NCBI RefSeq assembly: GCF_036924645.1
Contig: NZ_JAZHRX010000001.1
Location: 930,001-994,000, forward strand
Length of the DNA: 64,000 nucleotides
Source: Bradyrhizobium sp. AZCC 2176
GTDB lineage: Bacteria; Pseudomonadota; Alphaproteobacteria; Rhizobiales; Xanthobacteraceae
Reading direction: 5' to 3'
The notes under the pieces are model-generated. The model saw only the letters and a program-made list of their open reading frames with translations. It was not told the DNA's origin and did not search any database. Shown here one piece after another: positions 8,847-17,880 of the stretch (the stretch's first letter is position 1; each line of letters opens with the position of its first letter). Position numbers and translations under genes: made by a program.

Positions 8847-9205
8847 AAAATCAATCACCTGGCAGGTTTTCATTTCGCCCCCTCCGAGGCACCGCACCAG
8901 AAACGCCTATCTTCATTGCTCCTCGACGTACTTCAGCAGTCGACAAACTACCGGTGCGCGAGTGATCTGGCCACGATGTCTCCACTTGATCGTAGATTTG
9001 GTGGCTTCATCGCAAAAAAGCGAAACACCGCGATGCAATTTTATCGGCGCGCGGCCCATAAACGCTCGACTACGTTTCGCAAGTGTCCGCCTGCTCGATA
9101 GCAGTCTTCGCACCGGTGTCCGGGCCAAACTCCGTGGAAGAGGGAGTTTTGCAGAGAACGGCCCTCCTTTTGGGTACTCCCTGGTCGAGAGCGAAACGCC
9201 GCCGT

Positions 9206-10222
9206 CTATGGATAGATGATCGCCTTGATAATCCCATCGCGGCGCGCGACCTGTTGCTCAAATGCCAGCGGCGCCTGGTCGAGCGAGAAGCGATGCGTGG
9301 CCAAGGGTGCAAGCCTGACCCGGCCGCTCTGCGTTAATGCGATTGCTCGCGGATAGACCTCCGGCATGCGACGCGAAAATTTGATCGACAGGCCTTTGCG
9401 ACGCGATTCGGCGCCGCTCAGGACGTATTGATTGTTTTCCGGAATGCCGACGATGACGACGCGGCCGCCGATACGGGCACTGCGCGCCGCGTGCTCGAAA
9501 CCGTGCGAAGAGTCGGTCGCCTCGACCACGAGGTCGGCGCCGCGGCCATCGGTCGCGCTCGCGACCTCTTCCTGGCTGCGGCAAGCAACGTCGGCGCCGA
9601 GATCGCAGGCCAGCGCCGTGCGTTCATCGACCGGGTCGATCGCGACGATCTTGCCGGCACCGGCCAACCGCGCCAGTTGCACCAGCAGCAAACCTACCGG
9701 CCCGCAGCCGAGCACCGCAACCGTTTCCATCAGCCGCGGGCGCGCCAGGTCCATGGCGTGGATCGCAACTCCGAGCGTCTCCAGGATGGCGGCAGCGGCC
9801 GGATCGATACTGTCGGGCACGATATGCACGGCGGACTTCGGCACGCAGACGAACTCGGCCATCGCGCCGTCGTTCGGCGCGTAGCCCAGGAAGCGCACGT
9901 TCGGGCACAGGTTGGTGTGGCCGCGGTGGCACCATTCGCAGCGGCCGCAGGAAATCGCGGGGTCCACCGCCATCAGCGCATCCGCCGGCAACCCTGCCCG
10001 TCGCGCGGTGTCGGGGGTCAACGTGCCCGAGAATTCATGGCCGAGCACAAAGGGATTGATCCGGGTCGGGCCGGTGGTGCCGCCTTCGAGATAGGAATGC
10101 AAGTCGCTGCCGCACACGCCGACGGCCTTGACCCGCACAATCACCTCGTCCGCCGCCGGCGTCGGCGCCGGAATGTCAGTGACGCGGATGTCGCGAATGT
10201 CGTGAAGAACCGCTGCGCGCAT
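9206..10222 (-). CDS. Zinc-dependent polyol (sorbitol/xylitol-type) dehydrogenase
   Basis: 338 residues from ATG 10222 (MRAAVLHDIRDIRV); an upstream in-frame start at 10267 would only add a leader. It is a medium-chain dehydrogenase: catalytic zinc site C37-G-S-D and G61-H62-E63, structural zinc cysteines 92, 95, 98 and 106, and a Rossmann stretch VLGCGPVGLLLVQLA. The family oxidises a secondary alcohol of a polyol to the ketose with NAD. With xylulokinase directly upstream, the likely reaction is xylitol or D-arabinitol to xylulose. It is separated from xylB by 105 bases that contain an operator-like motif, so it probably also has its own promoter. Confidence 0.9.
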   Translation of the reverse strand: MRAAVLHDIRDIRVTDIPAPTPAADEVIVRVKAVGVCGSDLHSYLEGGTTGPTRINPFVLGHEFSGTLTPDTARRAGLPADALMAVDPAISCGRCEWCHRGHTNLCPNVRFLGYAPNDGAMAEFVCVPKSAVHIVPDSIDPAAAAILETLGVAIHAMDLARPRLMETVAVLGCGPVGLLLVQLARLAGAGKIVAIDPVDERTALACDLGADVACRSQEEVASATDGRGADLVVEATDSSHGFEHAARSARIGGRVVIVGIPENNQYVLSGAESRRKGLSIKFSRRMPEVYPRAIALTQSGRVRLAPLATHRFSLDQAPLAFEQQVARRDGIIKAIIYP

Positions 10223-10280
10223 GTCCAAGCCTTGATCCCTGCATGTCGTTGGCACCACGACGGGCAACCGTCGGCACCAT

Positions 10281-10307
10281 ACATATGTCCTTTTACAATT
10301 ACAAATG
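10281..10307 (-). promoter_or_regulatory. Quasi-palindromic operator upstream of the polyol dehydrogenase
   Basis: On the minus strand this reads CATTTGTAATTGTAAAAGG then ACATATGT. It matches 23 of 27 bases of 19273-19299 upstream of ugpB. Its inner edge lies 59 bases before the dehydrogenase start, the same distance as the other copy from ugpB. The outer arms CATWTGT and ACAWATG are inverted repeats. The SorC-family regulator encoded between the two sites is the obvious candidate ligand-responsive binder; that link is inference. Confidence 0.72.
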
Positions 10308-10327
10308 TTCTACCAGCCGCCGAAGGC

Positions 10328-11785
10328 TCAGGAACCTCGCATTTTTGCATAGTGCTGCCGGTAGATCGCCCGCCGTTCCTGCAGGCCGGCGCGGGATGGC
10401 GCGTCCGGCTCGAGTGTGATCGTGGCGTTCCTCTCCGCCTCCCCGGTCAACGCGCCACCGCTGGCTTGCCGCGCCAAACGCGCGGCGCCGAGCGCCGGCC
10501 CGAGCGGGGCGAGTGGCGGCAACTGCAAGGGGCGATCGATCACCGTGGCAATGATCCGTCCCCAGAAACGGCTGCGCGCTCCGCCGCCGATTAGCGCGAT
10601 CGTTTCAATGGGCGCGCCGGCTTCCGTGAGCGCGTCGTGGCAGTCGGCCATCGCAAAGGCGACGCCTTCCAATACAGCGCGGCCGATATGAAGCGGGCCC
10701 GCTGCGGCGCGCAGGTTCGACAGCGTGGCGCTGGCGAGCGGATCGTCATGCGGGGTTCGTTCGCCGCTGAGATAGGGCGAGAACACCGGGATCTCCGCCG
10801 GCGAAAAATTCGCGGCCTCGATCTCGGCGAGGAACCGCTCGATCGACGCGACGCCGAGGATACAAGCGATCCATGTCAGCGCGCTTGCAGCGCTCAACAC
10901 GCATCCGTGCTGGCCGAACAGACCAGGCACGGCGTGCCGGTGGGTGTGCATGCCTTGGCCTCGGGCCGGCACGAAGCGATCATTGGCGACGAAATAGACG
11001 CCTGACGTGCCAAGACTGATGAAGGCGTTGCCGGTCCGAACCACGCCGGCGCCGACCGCACCCGCCATGTTGTCGCCCGCGCCGCCGGCGACCGGAAGAT
11101 GCGCCCGCAACCCGAAGCGCTGCGCCAGCTCCGGCCGCAGCGTGCCACCAATCATGCCGCTCTCGACTAGCTCTGGCAGGACATCGGTCGCGATCCCGCA
11201 CGCTTCGGCAAGCCGCGGCGACCACACGCCGGCCCGCGTATCCATCAACAGCGTCGCGGAAGCGTCGGCACGATCGGATACGGCGTCGCCGGTGAGACAG
11301 AGCCGTACATAATCCTTGGGCAGCAGGATCCGGCGCGTGCGCCGGATCGCATCCGGGTCATGGCGCGCCAGCCACAGGATCTTCGGCGCTGAAAAGCCCG
11401 GCATCGGCCGGGCACCGGCGAGTTCGGCGAAATCGGGGAGCCTGGAGTCGAGCTCGGTGCATTCGGCCGCCGCCCGCCCGTCATTCCACAACGGCGCTGG
11501 CCGGATTGGCCGGCCGGAAGCGTCGACCAGCGCGACACCGAGCATTTGACCCGACAGGCCGATCGCTGCGATACCGGACATCAGCTTCGGATGGTCTGCG
11601 GCGAGACGATCGAGAACGGCAGCCGCCGCCGTCCACCACGCGTCGGGATGCTGCTCCGACCATAGCGGTCGCGGACGATCGATCGAGAGCGGCGCCTCGG
11701 CGCTCGCCTGCTCTCGGTCCTCGGCGTCTACGATGATCGCCTTGACGGCGGAGGTCCCGATGTCGAGCCCGAGATACAAGCTCAC
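10328..11785 (-). CDS. xylB: Xylulokinase-type FGGY sugar kinase
   Basis: 485 residues, the usual length for XylB. The N-terminal ATPase loop DIGTSAVKAIIVD, the segment GLSGQMLGVALVD, the catalytic-base motif GGAGDNMAGAVGAG and the C-terminal GGGARSRFWGRIIA are all FGGY landmarks, and LSGQM is typical of xylulokinases. It would phosphorylate D-xylulose with ATP to xylulose 5-phosphate for the pentose phosphate pathway. Its start overlaps the stop of sorC by four bases. Substrate choice within FGGY is inferred from motif style and from the neighbouring polyol dehydrogenase. Confidence 0.9.
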   Translation of the reverse strand: MSLYLGLDIGTSAVKAIIVDAEDREQASAEAPLSIDRPRPLWSEQHPDAWWTAAAAVLDRLAADHPKLMSGIAAIGLSGQMLGVALVDASGRPIRPAPLWNDGRAAAECTELDSRLPDFAELAGARPMPGFSAPKILWLARHDPDAIRRTRRILLPKDYVRLCLTGDAVSDRADASATLLMDTRAGVWSPRLAEACGIATDVLPELVESGMIGGTLRPELAQRFGLRAHLPVAGGAGDNMAGAVGAGVVRTGNAFISLGTSGVYFVANDRFVPARGQGMHTHRHAVPGLFGQHGCVLSAASALTWIACILGVASIERFLAEIEAANFSPAEIPVFSPYLSGERTPHDDPLASATLSNLRAAAGPLHIGRAVLEGVAFAMADCHDALTEAGAPIETIALIGGGARSRFWGRIIATVIDRPLQLPPLAPLGPALGAARLARQASGGALTGEAERNATITLEPDAPSRAGLQERRAIYRQHYAKMRGS

Positions 11786-12729
11786 CGCCGCTTGCCGATC
11801 AGCTTAAGTGCGCCGGCCGCGGCCTTTTCATCCGTCACCAGCACCTTGCCGATCCGTCCCTGCAGCGCCGCCGCAATGATCGGCGCCTTGTTGGTCCCGC
11901 CGGCAATCAACATTACGGTCGGCGCCCGCGCGAGCTTTTCGATCGGCAACGCGATGGCGCGCGCGTTGATGCCGTGGCTGATCTGCCGGCCCGACTGGTC
12001 GAGGTACTGTCCAAGCACGTCGCCGACGGCGCCGGCACCGCGCAGATCCTCGATGCCGACGTCGGGCGGAAGTCCGTGGCGCACCAAGAGCGAGCGCGGC
12101 GAGAGATCCCCCATGCTGAGCAGCGCGAGATCGATCCGGTCGACGCGGTCCAAGACCTCCGCATAGACTTCCTGGGCCATGAAGGTATCGCGCGAGCGGC
12201 GGCTGCTGGCATAGATCGGTGCCGCCAGGTAACTACATTTGGCATGCAGCCGGCGCGCGAGCTCACCCGCGATCTCGAAAGTGTTGAGTTCGAGCCCGCG
12301 CGAGAGCCCGCCCATCATCGAGACGATCCAGAGGTCGGGATACTCCGCAGGTGTGACGTGACGGATGGTTTCGCGCAAGGTCGCGCCCCAGCCGATGCCG
12401 ATGGTGCGCGGCTTCTTCTCTTCCAGGAATTTCGACAGGTAGGCCCCCGCCGCCATTCCGATCAGGCTCGCCACCAGTTCGGTATTTTCCGGGCTCGGAA
12501 TCACCACCGCATCGTCGAGCCCGCATTGCTGCCGCAACTGATGCTCAAGCTCAGTGCAGCTTGCGAACGCCGAATTGAGCCGGATACTGACGATGCCACT
12601 GTGGCGCGCTTCCGAGAGCATGCGGTTGACCCGCGCGCGCGTCAGTCCGAGCCGCTCGCCGATCTCGGCCTGGGTCAGGTTCTCCATGTAGTAGAGCCAG
12701 GCGACCCGCAGGATGGTCTGGTCACTCAA
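11782..12729 (-). CDS. SorC/DeoR-type sugar-phosphate-responsive regulator
   Basis: 315 residues. An N-terminal helix-turn-helix, LTQAEIGERLGLTRARVNRM (about 18-37), precedes the SorC effector domain: GIGWGATLRETIRHV near 113 and ALLSMGDL in the middle. The C-terminal LIAGGTNKAPIIAAALQGRI is the sugar-phosphate loop typical of the family. Members usually respond to a phosphorylated pathway intermediate. It sits in the operon between the phosphatase-like gene and xylB with ATGA overlaps on both sides, and is the best candidate to bind the two motifs at 10281 and 19273. Confidence 0.92.
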   Translation of the reverse strand: MSDQTILRVAWLYYMENLTQAEIGERLGLTRARVNRMLSEARHSGIVSIRLNSAFASCTELEHQLRQQCGLDDAVVIPSPENTELVASLIGMAAGAYLSKFLEEKKPRTIGIGWGATLRETIRHVTPAEYPDLWIVSMMGGLSRGLELNTFEIAGELARRLHAKCSYLAAPIYASSRRSRDTFMAQEVYAEVLDRVDRIDLALLSMGDLSPRSLLVRHGLPPDVGIEDLRGAGAVGDVLGQYLDQSGRQISHGINARAIALPIEKLARAPTVMLIAGGTNKAPIIAAALQGRIGKVLVTDEKAAAGALKLIGKRR

Positions 12730-13532
12730 GGTGTAATCTCCTGCAGCAGCCTCAGAAGCTCGTCATGGATGTGACCATTTGAGGCGATCTTTTCCAAATC
12801 GTCAAACTGCGAATCGGCGCCGGCGACCGTGGTCACGCGTCCGCCCGCCGCGCGCACCAGCGGCATCGCGGCGGCATGCGAGACGAGATCGGCCTTGATC
12901 GACACAAAGGCATCGAGCCGGCCGGCCGCAATCCATGTCATTTCGAGCGCGCCCGAGACGACGATGCGGACACCGCGCACCGCCGAGCCAAGCCGCTCGA
13001 TAATGGCCGCGGCCGTCCGGACTTCGTCGGGCTGGTAATGCGAGGTCAGGATCACCGACACCACCGCGTCTGCAAGCGCGCGCGTGTGCGACACCCGCAC
13101 CGGCTCGCCATTCACCGTCGCCAGCGCGCCCAGCACGTAGCGGCCACGGATATCGGCCAGCGGCGACTCGATCAGGCCGACCAGCGCTTCGCCGCCATCA
13201 TGATAGGCGGCGCTGACCGAGAACCACGGCAGACCGACAGCGTAATTCACGGTACCGTCGAGCGGATCGATGATCCAGCGCGACGGGCTTGCGCCACCGC
13301 TAAAACCCCTCTCCTCCGACAGGATCTCCGCCCCCGGTGTCAGCGCTCTTAGCCCATCGATCACGATCCTCTCCGCGGCGAGATCGGCATCCGTAACGAT
13401 GTCGCGCAGTTCCTTGCGCGCTGTCGCAAGCGGCGCGCGCTGCATCGCGACCAGCGTCGCGGCCGCCTCTGCTACCACCGGCTCGGCGCCGCGCATCAGC
13501 GCCATTAAATCCTTCTCAGCAGACATCGGCAT
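12726..13532 (-). CDS. Inositol monophosphatase-family protein with altered metal site
   Basis: 268 residues from ATG 13532 (a second ATG at 13526 is equally possible; TTG 13559 is too far upstream). Family motifs are ILSEERG and IDPLDGTVNY, which supply the first metal ligands. The third motif, normally WD-x-A-A-G, here reads KADLVSHAAAMPLV: serine replaces the metal-binding aspartate. The family removes phosphate from polyol phosphates, nucleotide 3'-phosphates or fructose 1,6-bisphosphate. In this operon a polyol-phosphate phosphatase role fits, but the substitution may lower activity or change the metal count. Confidence 0.85.
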   Translation of the reverse strand: MPMSAEKDLMALMRGAEPVVAEAAATLVAMQRAPLATARKELRDIVTDADLAAERIVIDGLRALTPGAEILSEERGFSGGASPSRWIIDPLDGTVNYAVGLPWFSVSAAYHDGGEALVGLIESPLADIRGRYVLGALATVNGEPVRVSHTRALADAVVSVILTSHYQPDEVRTAAAIIERLGSAVRGVRIVVSGALEMTWIAAGRLDAFVSIKADLVSHAAAMPLVRAAGGRVTTVAGADSQFDDLEKIASNGHIHDELLRLLQEITP

Positions 13533-13560
13533 CAAGCTCTGTTGGTGGAAGCTGTTCAAT

Positions 13561-15105
13561 TCAGGCTGCCTTCACGCCGGGCACGCCATCCTCGACCACG
13601 AAGGTTGCGAGCCGACGCACCGCGCTGTGCGCGTCCTTGACGTCGTCGACCGCCTCGAAGCCGACCGTGCAGGATCGCGAATCGAGCTCCATAACCGCGT
13701 AACCGCGCTTCTCGCCATTGGCATAGATCAGTTCCGGGTTGCCGGCGAGCGCGCTGCGCACGCCGCTCTCGCCTGGCCCTTGCGAGGTGATCGAGGTGCC
13801 GACGAATTCGGCCGCGATGGTCGGCTCACGCGGTCGCGAAAACTCGCGCTTGAGATCGGCAGCAAAGTAAGCGTGGCGGTCACCGCCGATGACGACCGGA
13901 TTGCGCACCTTGTGTGTGACGATCGAATCGAGCAGGCGGCGGCGGGCATTGGGATATCCATCCCAGCCATCCATCCAAAAGCGGTCACCGCTCTCGGCGT
14001 CTTTTCGCTTGGCTTCAGCCATCAAGGTCTGCTGCGCCACGACGGTCCAGCGCCCGCGCCTGTCTTGGAACCGTGCATCAAGCCATTGCTCCTGCGGACG
14101 CCCGAGCATGCTACGCATCTCTTCCGTGCGCTCCGGGCAGTCCTGTACCCATGTCGGACGTCCGCCATTCACGCAGGCTGGCGCGGAGCGATATTGACGG
14201 TCATCGAGCAGCAGCATGTCCAGCATGTCGCCGAAACGATAATGCTCGTAGATGGTCGCGTTTGGGCCATGCGGACGCGCCGACGGCGGCAACGGCATGT
14301 GCTCGTAATAGGCCTGATAGGCGGCGGCCCGGATTTTCAGGAAATGCTCCGGATCGCGCGTCGTGTAGGAGCGATCATTGGCATAGTCGTCCGCTACCTC
14401 GTGGTCGTCCCAGACCGACAGCCACGGAAAGGCGGCGTGCGCGGCCTGCAGGTCGGCGTCGGATTTGTAGAGTGCGTAGCGATTGCGGAATTCAGCAAGC
14501 GTTGTCGGAATCCCGACGCCGTGCTGGCGGACGTGGCGCGAGCCCCAGGACTTCTCGTAGATGTAGTCGCCGAGATGCACGACCAGATCGAGGTCGCGCG
14601 CGGCCATGTCGCGATACGCGGCGTAGTAGCCCTGCTCGTATTGCTGGCAGGAAGCGAAGGCAAAACGGAATCGGCTATTGCCCCCTGCCGGCGCGGTGCG
14701 GGTGCGCCCGACCGGGCTCACCGCCGACCCGGCGCGAAACCGGTACCAGTAGACGCGGCCCGGCCGCAGGCCTTTCGCCTCGGCATGCACCGAATGCGCA
14801 AGCTCCGCGGTCGCGCGAACGACGCCGTGTGCTGCGATGCGCGCAAATCCTTCATCCTCCGCAACCTGCCACTCGACCTCGACCGGCGAAGCCGGCATCC
14901 CGCCCTCCTCGAGCGGTCGCGGCGCGAGGCGTGTCCATAGGATGACGCTGTCCTCGCGCGGGCAGCCGGACGCAACGCCGAGCGTGTATGGATCCGTGCT
15001 GAACGTCACCGGCGCACCGCGCACGATCCCGAATGGCGAAGCCACCGCGGCGCTGGCCAGCGAGCCGGTGAGGAATCGCCGGCGTGGAATCATGACGCTG
15101 CTCAT
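13561..15105 (-). CDS. phoD: PhoD-family alkaline phosphatase/phosphodiesterase, Tat-exported
   Basis: 514 residues. The Tat signal RRRFLTG is at residues 8-14, followed by a hydrophobic stretch and an Ala-Pro cleavage region. The PhoD N-terminal domain starts at DPYTLGVASGCPREDSVILW. Metal-site motifs are HLGDYIYE, VWDDHEVADDY and GGDRHAYF. PhoD enzymes use Fe/Ca to hydrolyse phosphomonoesters and phosphodiesters, including teichoic acid, in the periplasm. Its start overlaps the GDPD stop (ATGA, 15102-15105). No PhoB box was recognised upstream of the operon, so phosphate control is not shown. Confidence 0.93.
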   Translation of the reverse strand: MSSVMIPRRRFLTGSLASAAVASPFGIVRGAPVTFSTDPYTLGVASGCPREDSVILWTRLAPRPLEEGGMPASPVEVEWQVAEDEGFARIAAHGVVRATAELAHSVHAEAKGLRPGRVYWYRFRAGSAVSPVGRTRTAPAGGNSRFRFAFASCQQYEQGYYAAYRDMAARDLDLVVHLGDYIYEKSWGSRHVRQHGVGIPTTLAEFRNRYALYKSDADLQAAHAAFPWLSVWDDHEVADDYANDRSYTTRDPEHFLKIRAAAYQAYYEHMPLPPSARPHGPNATIYEHYRFGDMLDMLLLDDRQYRSAPACVNGGRPTWVQDCPERTEEMRSMLGRPQEQWLDARFQDRRGRWTVVAQQTLMAEAKRKDAESGDRFWMDGWDGYPNARRRLLDSIVTHKVRNPVVIGGDRHAYFAADLKREFSRPREPTIAAEFVGTSITSQGPGESGVRSALAGNPELIYANGEKRGYAVMELDSRSCTVGFEAVDDVKDAHSAVRRLATFVVEDGVPGVKAA

Positions 15106-15863
15106 GATGGCGCGGCCGCGGATATCATCTCGCGCCGGATATTCACCGCGAGATCGGGCCGGTCTGTTGTGATCTGCCGCACCGGCTGCGCCAGCCAGTG
15201 GGCGATCTCCTGCGGCTCGTTCGTCACCCAGGCACCGAGCCGGTCGCGACCCAGAACTTTCAGCGCCAGCGGCAGCGCCAGCGCCAGCAGCGACTTCTCG
15301 ATCGCCACGATGCAGTCGGGAATGGCGGCCAGACGGTCGAGCGCCGTCGCCATGCCGCCCATCATCTCCGCCGACCGGCGGTCCAGCGAGACCAGCACCC
15401 GCGCCTGCGGGTTCAGCCGTCGCACAATCTCGATCGCGCCAGGCACGAAGCAGGTGAGCACGGCGCGTTGCTCGAGTCCGCGCCGCTTCACCGCGTCGAC
15501 CAGACGCTCTTCGATGCCCGGATAGGGATTGCCGAAGGCGTCGGTCTTGATCTCGATGTGAAGTTCGAGCGGTGAATCGCTGAACAGGTCGAGCACGGCA
15601 TCAAGCGTCGGAATGCATTCCTCGCCGGCGTCGCGCAGGCGCGTCGCGGTCAATTGCTTCAACGTACGGACCCCGACCGGTCCGGTGTCATGCGTGGTGC
15701 GATCGAGCAGCGGATCGTGAATGACAACGAGCCCACCGTCGGCGCTCTGGTGAATGTCGAACTCGACCGCCTCGACGCCAAGTCCGCTTAGATTGCGGAA
15801 GCCGAGCAGACTGTTCTCCGGCCAAAGGTCGCGAGCGCCGCGGTGTCCGGCGATGAAAACCAT
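15102..15863 (-). CDS. ugpQ: Cytoplasmic glycerophosphodiester phosphodiesterase
   Basis: 253 residues without signal peptide. GDPD motifs are clear: GHRGARDLWPENS at 6-18, EFDIHQSADGGLVVIHDP, HIEIKTDAFG, and a C-terminal TDRPDLA. The enzyme cleaves glycerophosphodiesters into glycerol 3-phosphate and the alcohol. In E. coli, ugpQ closes the ugpBAEC operon; here it follows ugpE after nine bases, in the place where ugpC would stand. The released alcohol could be the polyol handled by the downstream dehydrogenase and kinase. Confidence 0.93.
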   Translation of the reverse strand: MVFIAGHRGARDLWPENSLLGFRNLSGLGVEAVEFDIHQSADGGLVVIHDPLLDRTTHDTGPVGVRTLKQLTATRLRDAGEECIPTLDAVLDLFSDSPLELHIEIKTDAFGNPYPGIEERLVDAVKRRGLEQRAVLTCFVPGAIEIVRRLNPQARVLVSLDRRSAEMMGGMATALDRLAAIPDCIVAIEKSLLALALPLALKVLGRDRLGAWVTNEPQEIAHWLAQPVRQITTDRPDLAVNIRREMISAAAPS

Positions 15864-15872
15864 ACTTCGTTC

Positions 15873-16793
15873 CTATTTGCTGCTGTCGATGAGCCCTTTG
15901 AGGAACCAGCGCTGCAACAGCAATATCACCATCGTCGGCGGCAGCATCGTAAGCAGCGCGCCGCTCATGGCGATGTTCCAGGCCGGCTCGCTGTCGGAGC
16001 GCGGGATCAGGTTCTTCAGCGCGATCACGGCGGTCGCCATGTCCTTGTCGGTGGTGAACAGCAACGGCCACAGATACTGGTTCCAGCCGAACAGGAACAG
16101 GATGATCGCGAGTGCGATGATGTTCGAGACCGACAGCGGCAGCAGGATGCTCCAAAAGAAACGCAGCGGCGACGCGCCGTCGAGCCTTGCGGCCTCACAC
16201 AATTCATCCGGTACGGTGAGGAAGAATTGCCGGAACAGGAAGGTTGCGGTGGCCGACGCTATCAGCGGCAGGATCAGCCCCGGATAGGTATTGACCATGT
16301 TCCATTCCAGCGTGATCGTAACATCGTGACCGCTGATCCATTTCCAGAAATCGGCAACGTGAAGCATATCGGCGAGCCATTGCAGCGGCAGCGCGGCATT
16401 CGCCACCGCTTCGAACGTCGGCACGATCCGAACCTCGATCGGCAGCATCAACGACATAAAGATCAGCCAGAACGCCAACATCCGGTAACGGAAGCGGAAA
16501 TAAGTGATGGCGAAGGCGGAGAGTAACGACACCGCGATCTTGCCGGCGGTGATGCCAACCGCCACCACAATGGAATTGAGGAACGTGCGGCTGAAATCGG
16601 CCTTGGCCCATGCCGCCTGCAGATTGGCGACAAACTGGCCTCCCGGCAGCCACGGCAGCGGCACCTTCTGCACCTCGGCGATCGTCAGCGACCCCGCGAC
16701 AAACGCAAAGTAAAGCGGCACGCACACCAATAGCGCGCCGGCGATCAGGATCGCGTGGCAGATCGTGTCGAGGACGGGCGCTCGTTCCACCAT
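15873..16793 (-). CDS. ugpE: Ugp-type ABC transporter permease E
   Basis: 306 residues, six predicted membrane helices. The segment LIASATATFLFRQFFLTVPD and the EAA loop ELCEAARLDGASPLRFFWSI closely follow E. coli UgpE as I remember it. It forms the inner-membrane channel for glycerol-3-phosphate or glycerophosphodiesters together with UgpA. It follows ugpA by four bases. The EAA loop needs an ATPase partner, which this operon does not encode. Confidence 0.93.
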   Translation of the reverse strand: MVERAPVLDTICHAILIAGALLVCVPLYFAFVAGSLTIAEVQKVPLPWLPGGQFVANLQAAWAKADFSRTFLNSIVVAVGITAGKIAVSLLSAFAITYFRFRYRMLAFWLIFMSLMLPIEVRIVPTFEAVANAALPLQWLADMLHVADFWKWISGHDVTITLEWNMVNTYPGLILPLIASATATFLFRQFFLTVPDELCEAARLDGASPLRFFWSILLPLSVSNIIALAIILFLFGWNQYLWPLLFTTDKDMATAVIALKNLIPRSDSEPAWNIAMSGALLTMLPPTMVILLLQRWFLKGLIDSSK

Positions 16794-16797
16794 GCGG

Positions 16798-17880
16798 TCA
16801 GACCCCGTAGTTGACCTTGTGGTCGAAATAGCGGAATTGCAGCAACGTGCAGATCAGCGCGAACGTCATCAGCAGCACCGACTGCGCCGCCGAGGAGCCC
16901 AGGTCGAGATTGATGAAGCCGTCGACATAGACCTTGTACACCAGGATGTTGGTCGCGCCGGCCGGCCCGCCATGGGTGACCGCATCAATGATGGCGAAGG
17001 TTTCGAAGAAACCGTAGATGAAGTTCATCACGGCGAGGAAAAAGACGGTTGGTCCAAGCATGGGAAGCGCAATCAGGAAGAAACGCCGTATCGGCCCGGC
17101 GCCGTCGACGGCAGCCGCTTCCATCAGCGAGGCCGGCACCGCCAAAAGGCCGACGGCCAGGAAGATGTAGTCGTAGCAGATGTGCTTCCATGACGCCGCC
17201 ATGATCACAAGCCACAGCGCGTCGTTCGGATTTCGGTTGGGATCCCAGGAAATCCCGAGCGCGTGCAGCATGTGTGCGAGCGGGCCAACGACAGGATTGA
17301 ACAGGAACGCCCACAGGATGCCGGCGATCGCGGGCGCGATCGCATAGGGCAGCAGGATGAGGGTCCGGTAGACGGAACGTCCGCGCACCACCCGGTCGCT
17401 GGCGAATGCCAGTACCACGGCGACCGCAAGCGTAATCACATTCTGCGTCACCGTGAACCAGATCGTCGTGACAATCGACTGGCGATATTCGCCGCTTGCG
17501 AACAGCGCCTTGAAATTGTCGAACCACACAAACTGGACGTTGCTGCCGAACGGATCGCTCAGCAGCACGGACTGCATCAGCGCGCGCAGCGACGGGATGA
17601 AGAAGAAGCAAACCAGGATCAGCAACTGCGGCAGCAGCAATAGCGTCGGCAAGCCGGCCTCACGGCCGAAATTCGCCCGCTTCAGCCCCGGCTCGCGATC
17701 GGGCTGGCCGCGCTTGGGCGTCCGCGCCCTGATGGGCCGGGGCGTCACTGGGCTATGCTCGGCAACGGTTGCGCCGGGCGATGGGTGCTGCGATCTGGCC
17801 AGGCCGGAAGGCTGCGCTACCTGCACCGCGGGCGATTCCGGCCAGATCGGCGCGCTTGCGATCGGCGAGCTTGCATTCAT
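16798..17880 (-). CDS. ugpA: Ugp-type ABC transporter permease A with extended N-terminus
   Basis: 360 residues versus about 295 in E. coli. Homology starts near residue 77 (LPTLLLLPQLLILVCFFFIP); the EAA loop is LMEAAAVDGAGPIRRFFLIA and the end is HKVNYGV. The first 70-75 residues are rich in Pro, Ser, Arg and Ala with no membrane segment, so they look disordered and cytoplasmic. The ATG overlaps the ugpB stop (17877-17880), which supports this long start, although an internal start is possible. Confidence 0.92.
   Translation of the reverse strand: MNASSPIASAPIWPESPAVQVAQPSGLARSQHPSPGATVAEHSPVTPRPIRARTPKRGQPDREPGLKRANFGREAGLPTLLLLPQLLILVCFFFIPSLRALMQSVLLSDPFGSNVQFVWFDNFKALFASGEYRQSIVTTIWFTVTQNVITLAVAVVLAFASDRVVRGRSVYRTLILLPYAIAPAIAGILWAFLFNPVVGPLAHMLHALGISWDPNRNPNDALWLVIMAASWKHICYDYIFLAVGLLAVPASLMEAAAVDGAGPIRRFFLIALPMLGPTVFFLAVMNFIYGFFETFAIIDAVTHGGPAGATNILVYKVYVDGFINLDLGSSAAQSVLLMTFALICTLLQFRYFDHKVNYGV

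Larger units (their letters stand above)
8555..9205. other. Non-coding stretch with inverted repeat and first tRNA-remnant repeat
   Basis: Between the large regulator and the dehydrogenase. It holds a long inverted repeat (8591-8667) and repeat A with a tRNA 3' half (8698-8846). The last 350 bases show no family-like coding region; the open frames there are low-complexity and mutually antisense. Confidence 0.6.

Noticed and set aside
9428..10594. 388-residue plus-strand frame
   Set aside because: Antisense of the polyol dehydrogenase and xylB; composition typical of GC-rich antisense frames.
13270..14940. 556-residue plus-strand frame
   Set aside because: Antisense of phoD and the phosphatase-like gene; low-complexity composition and no domain.
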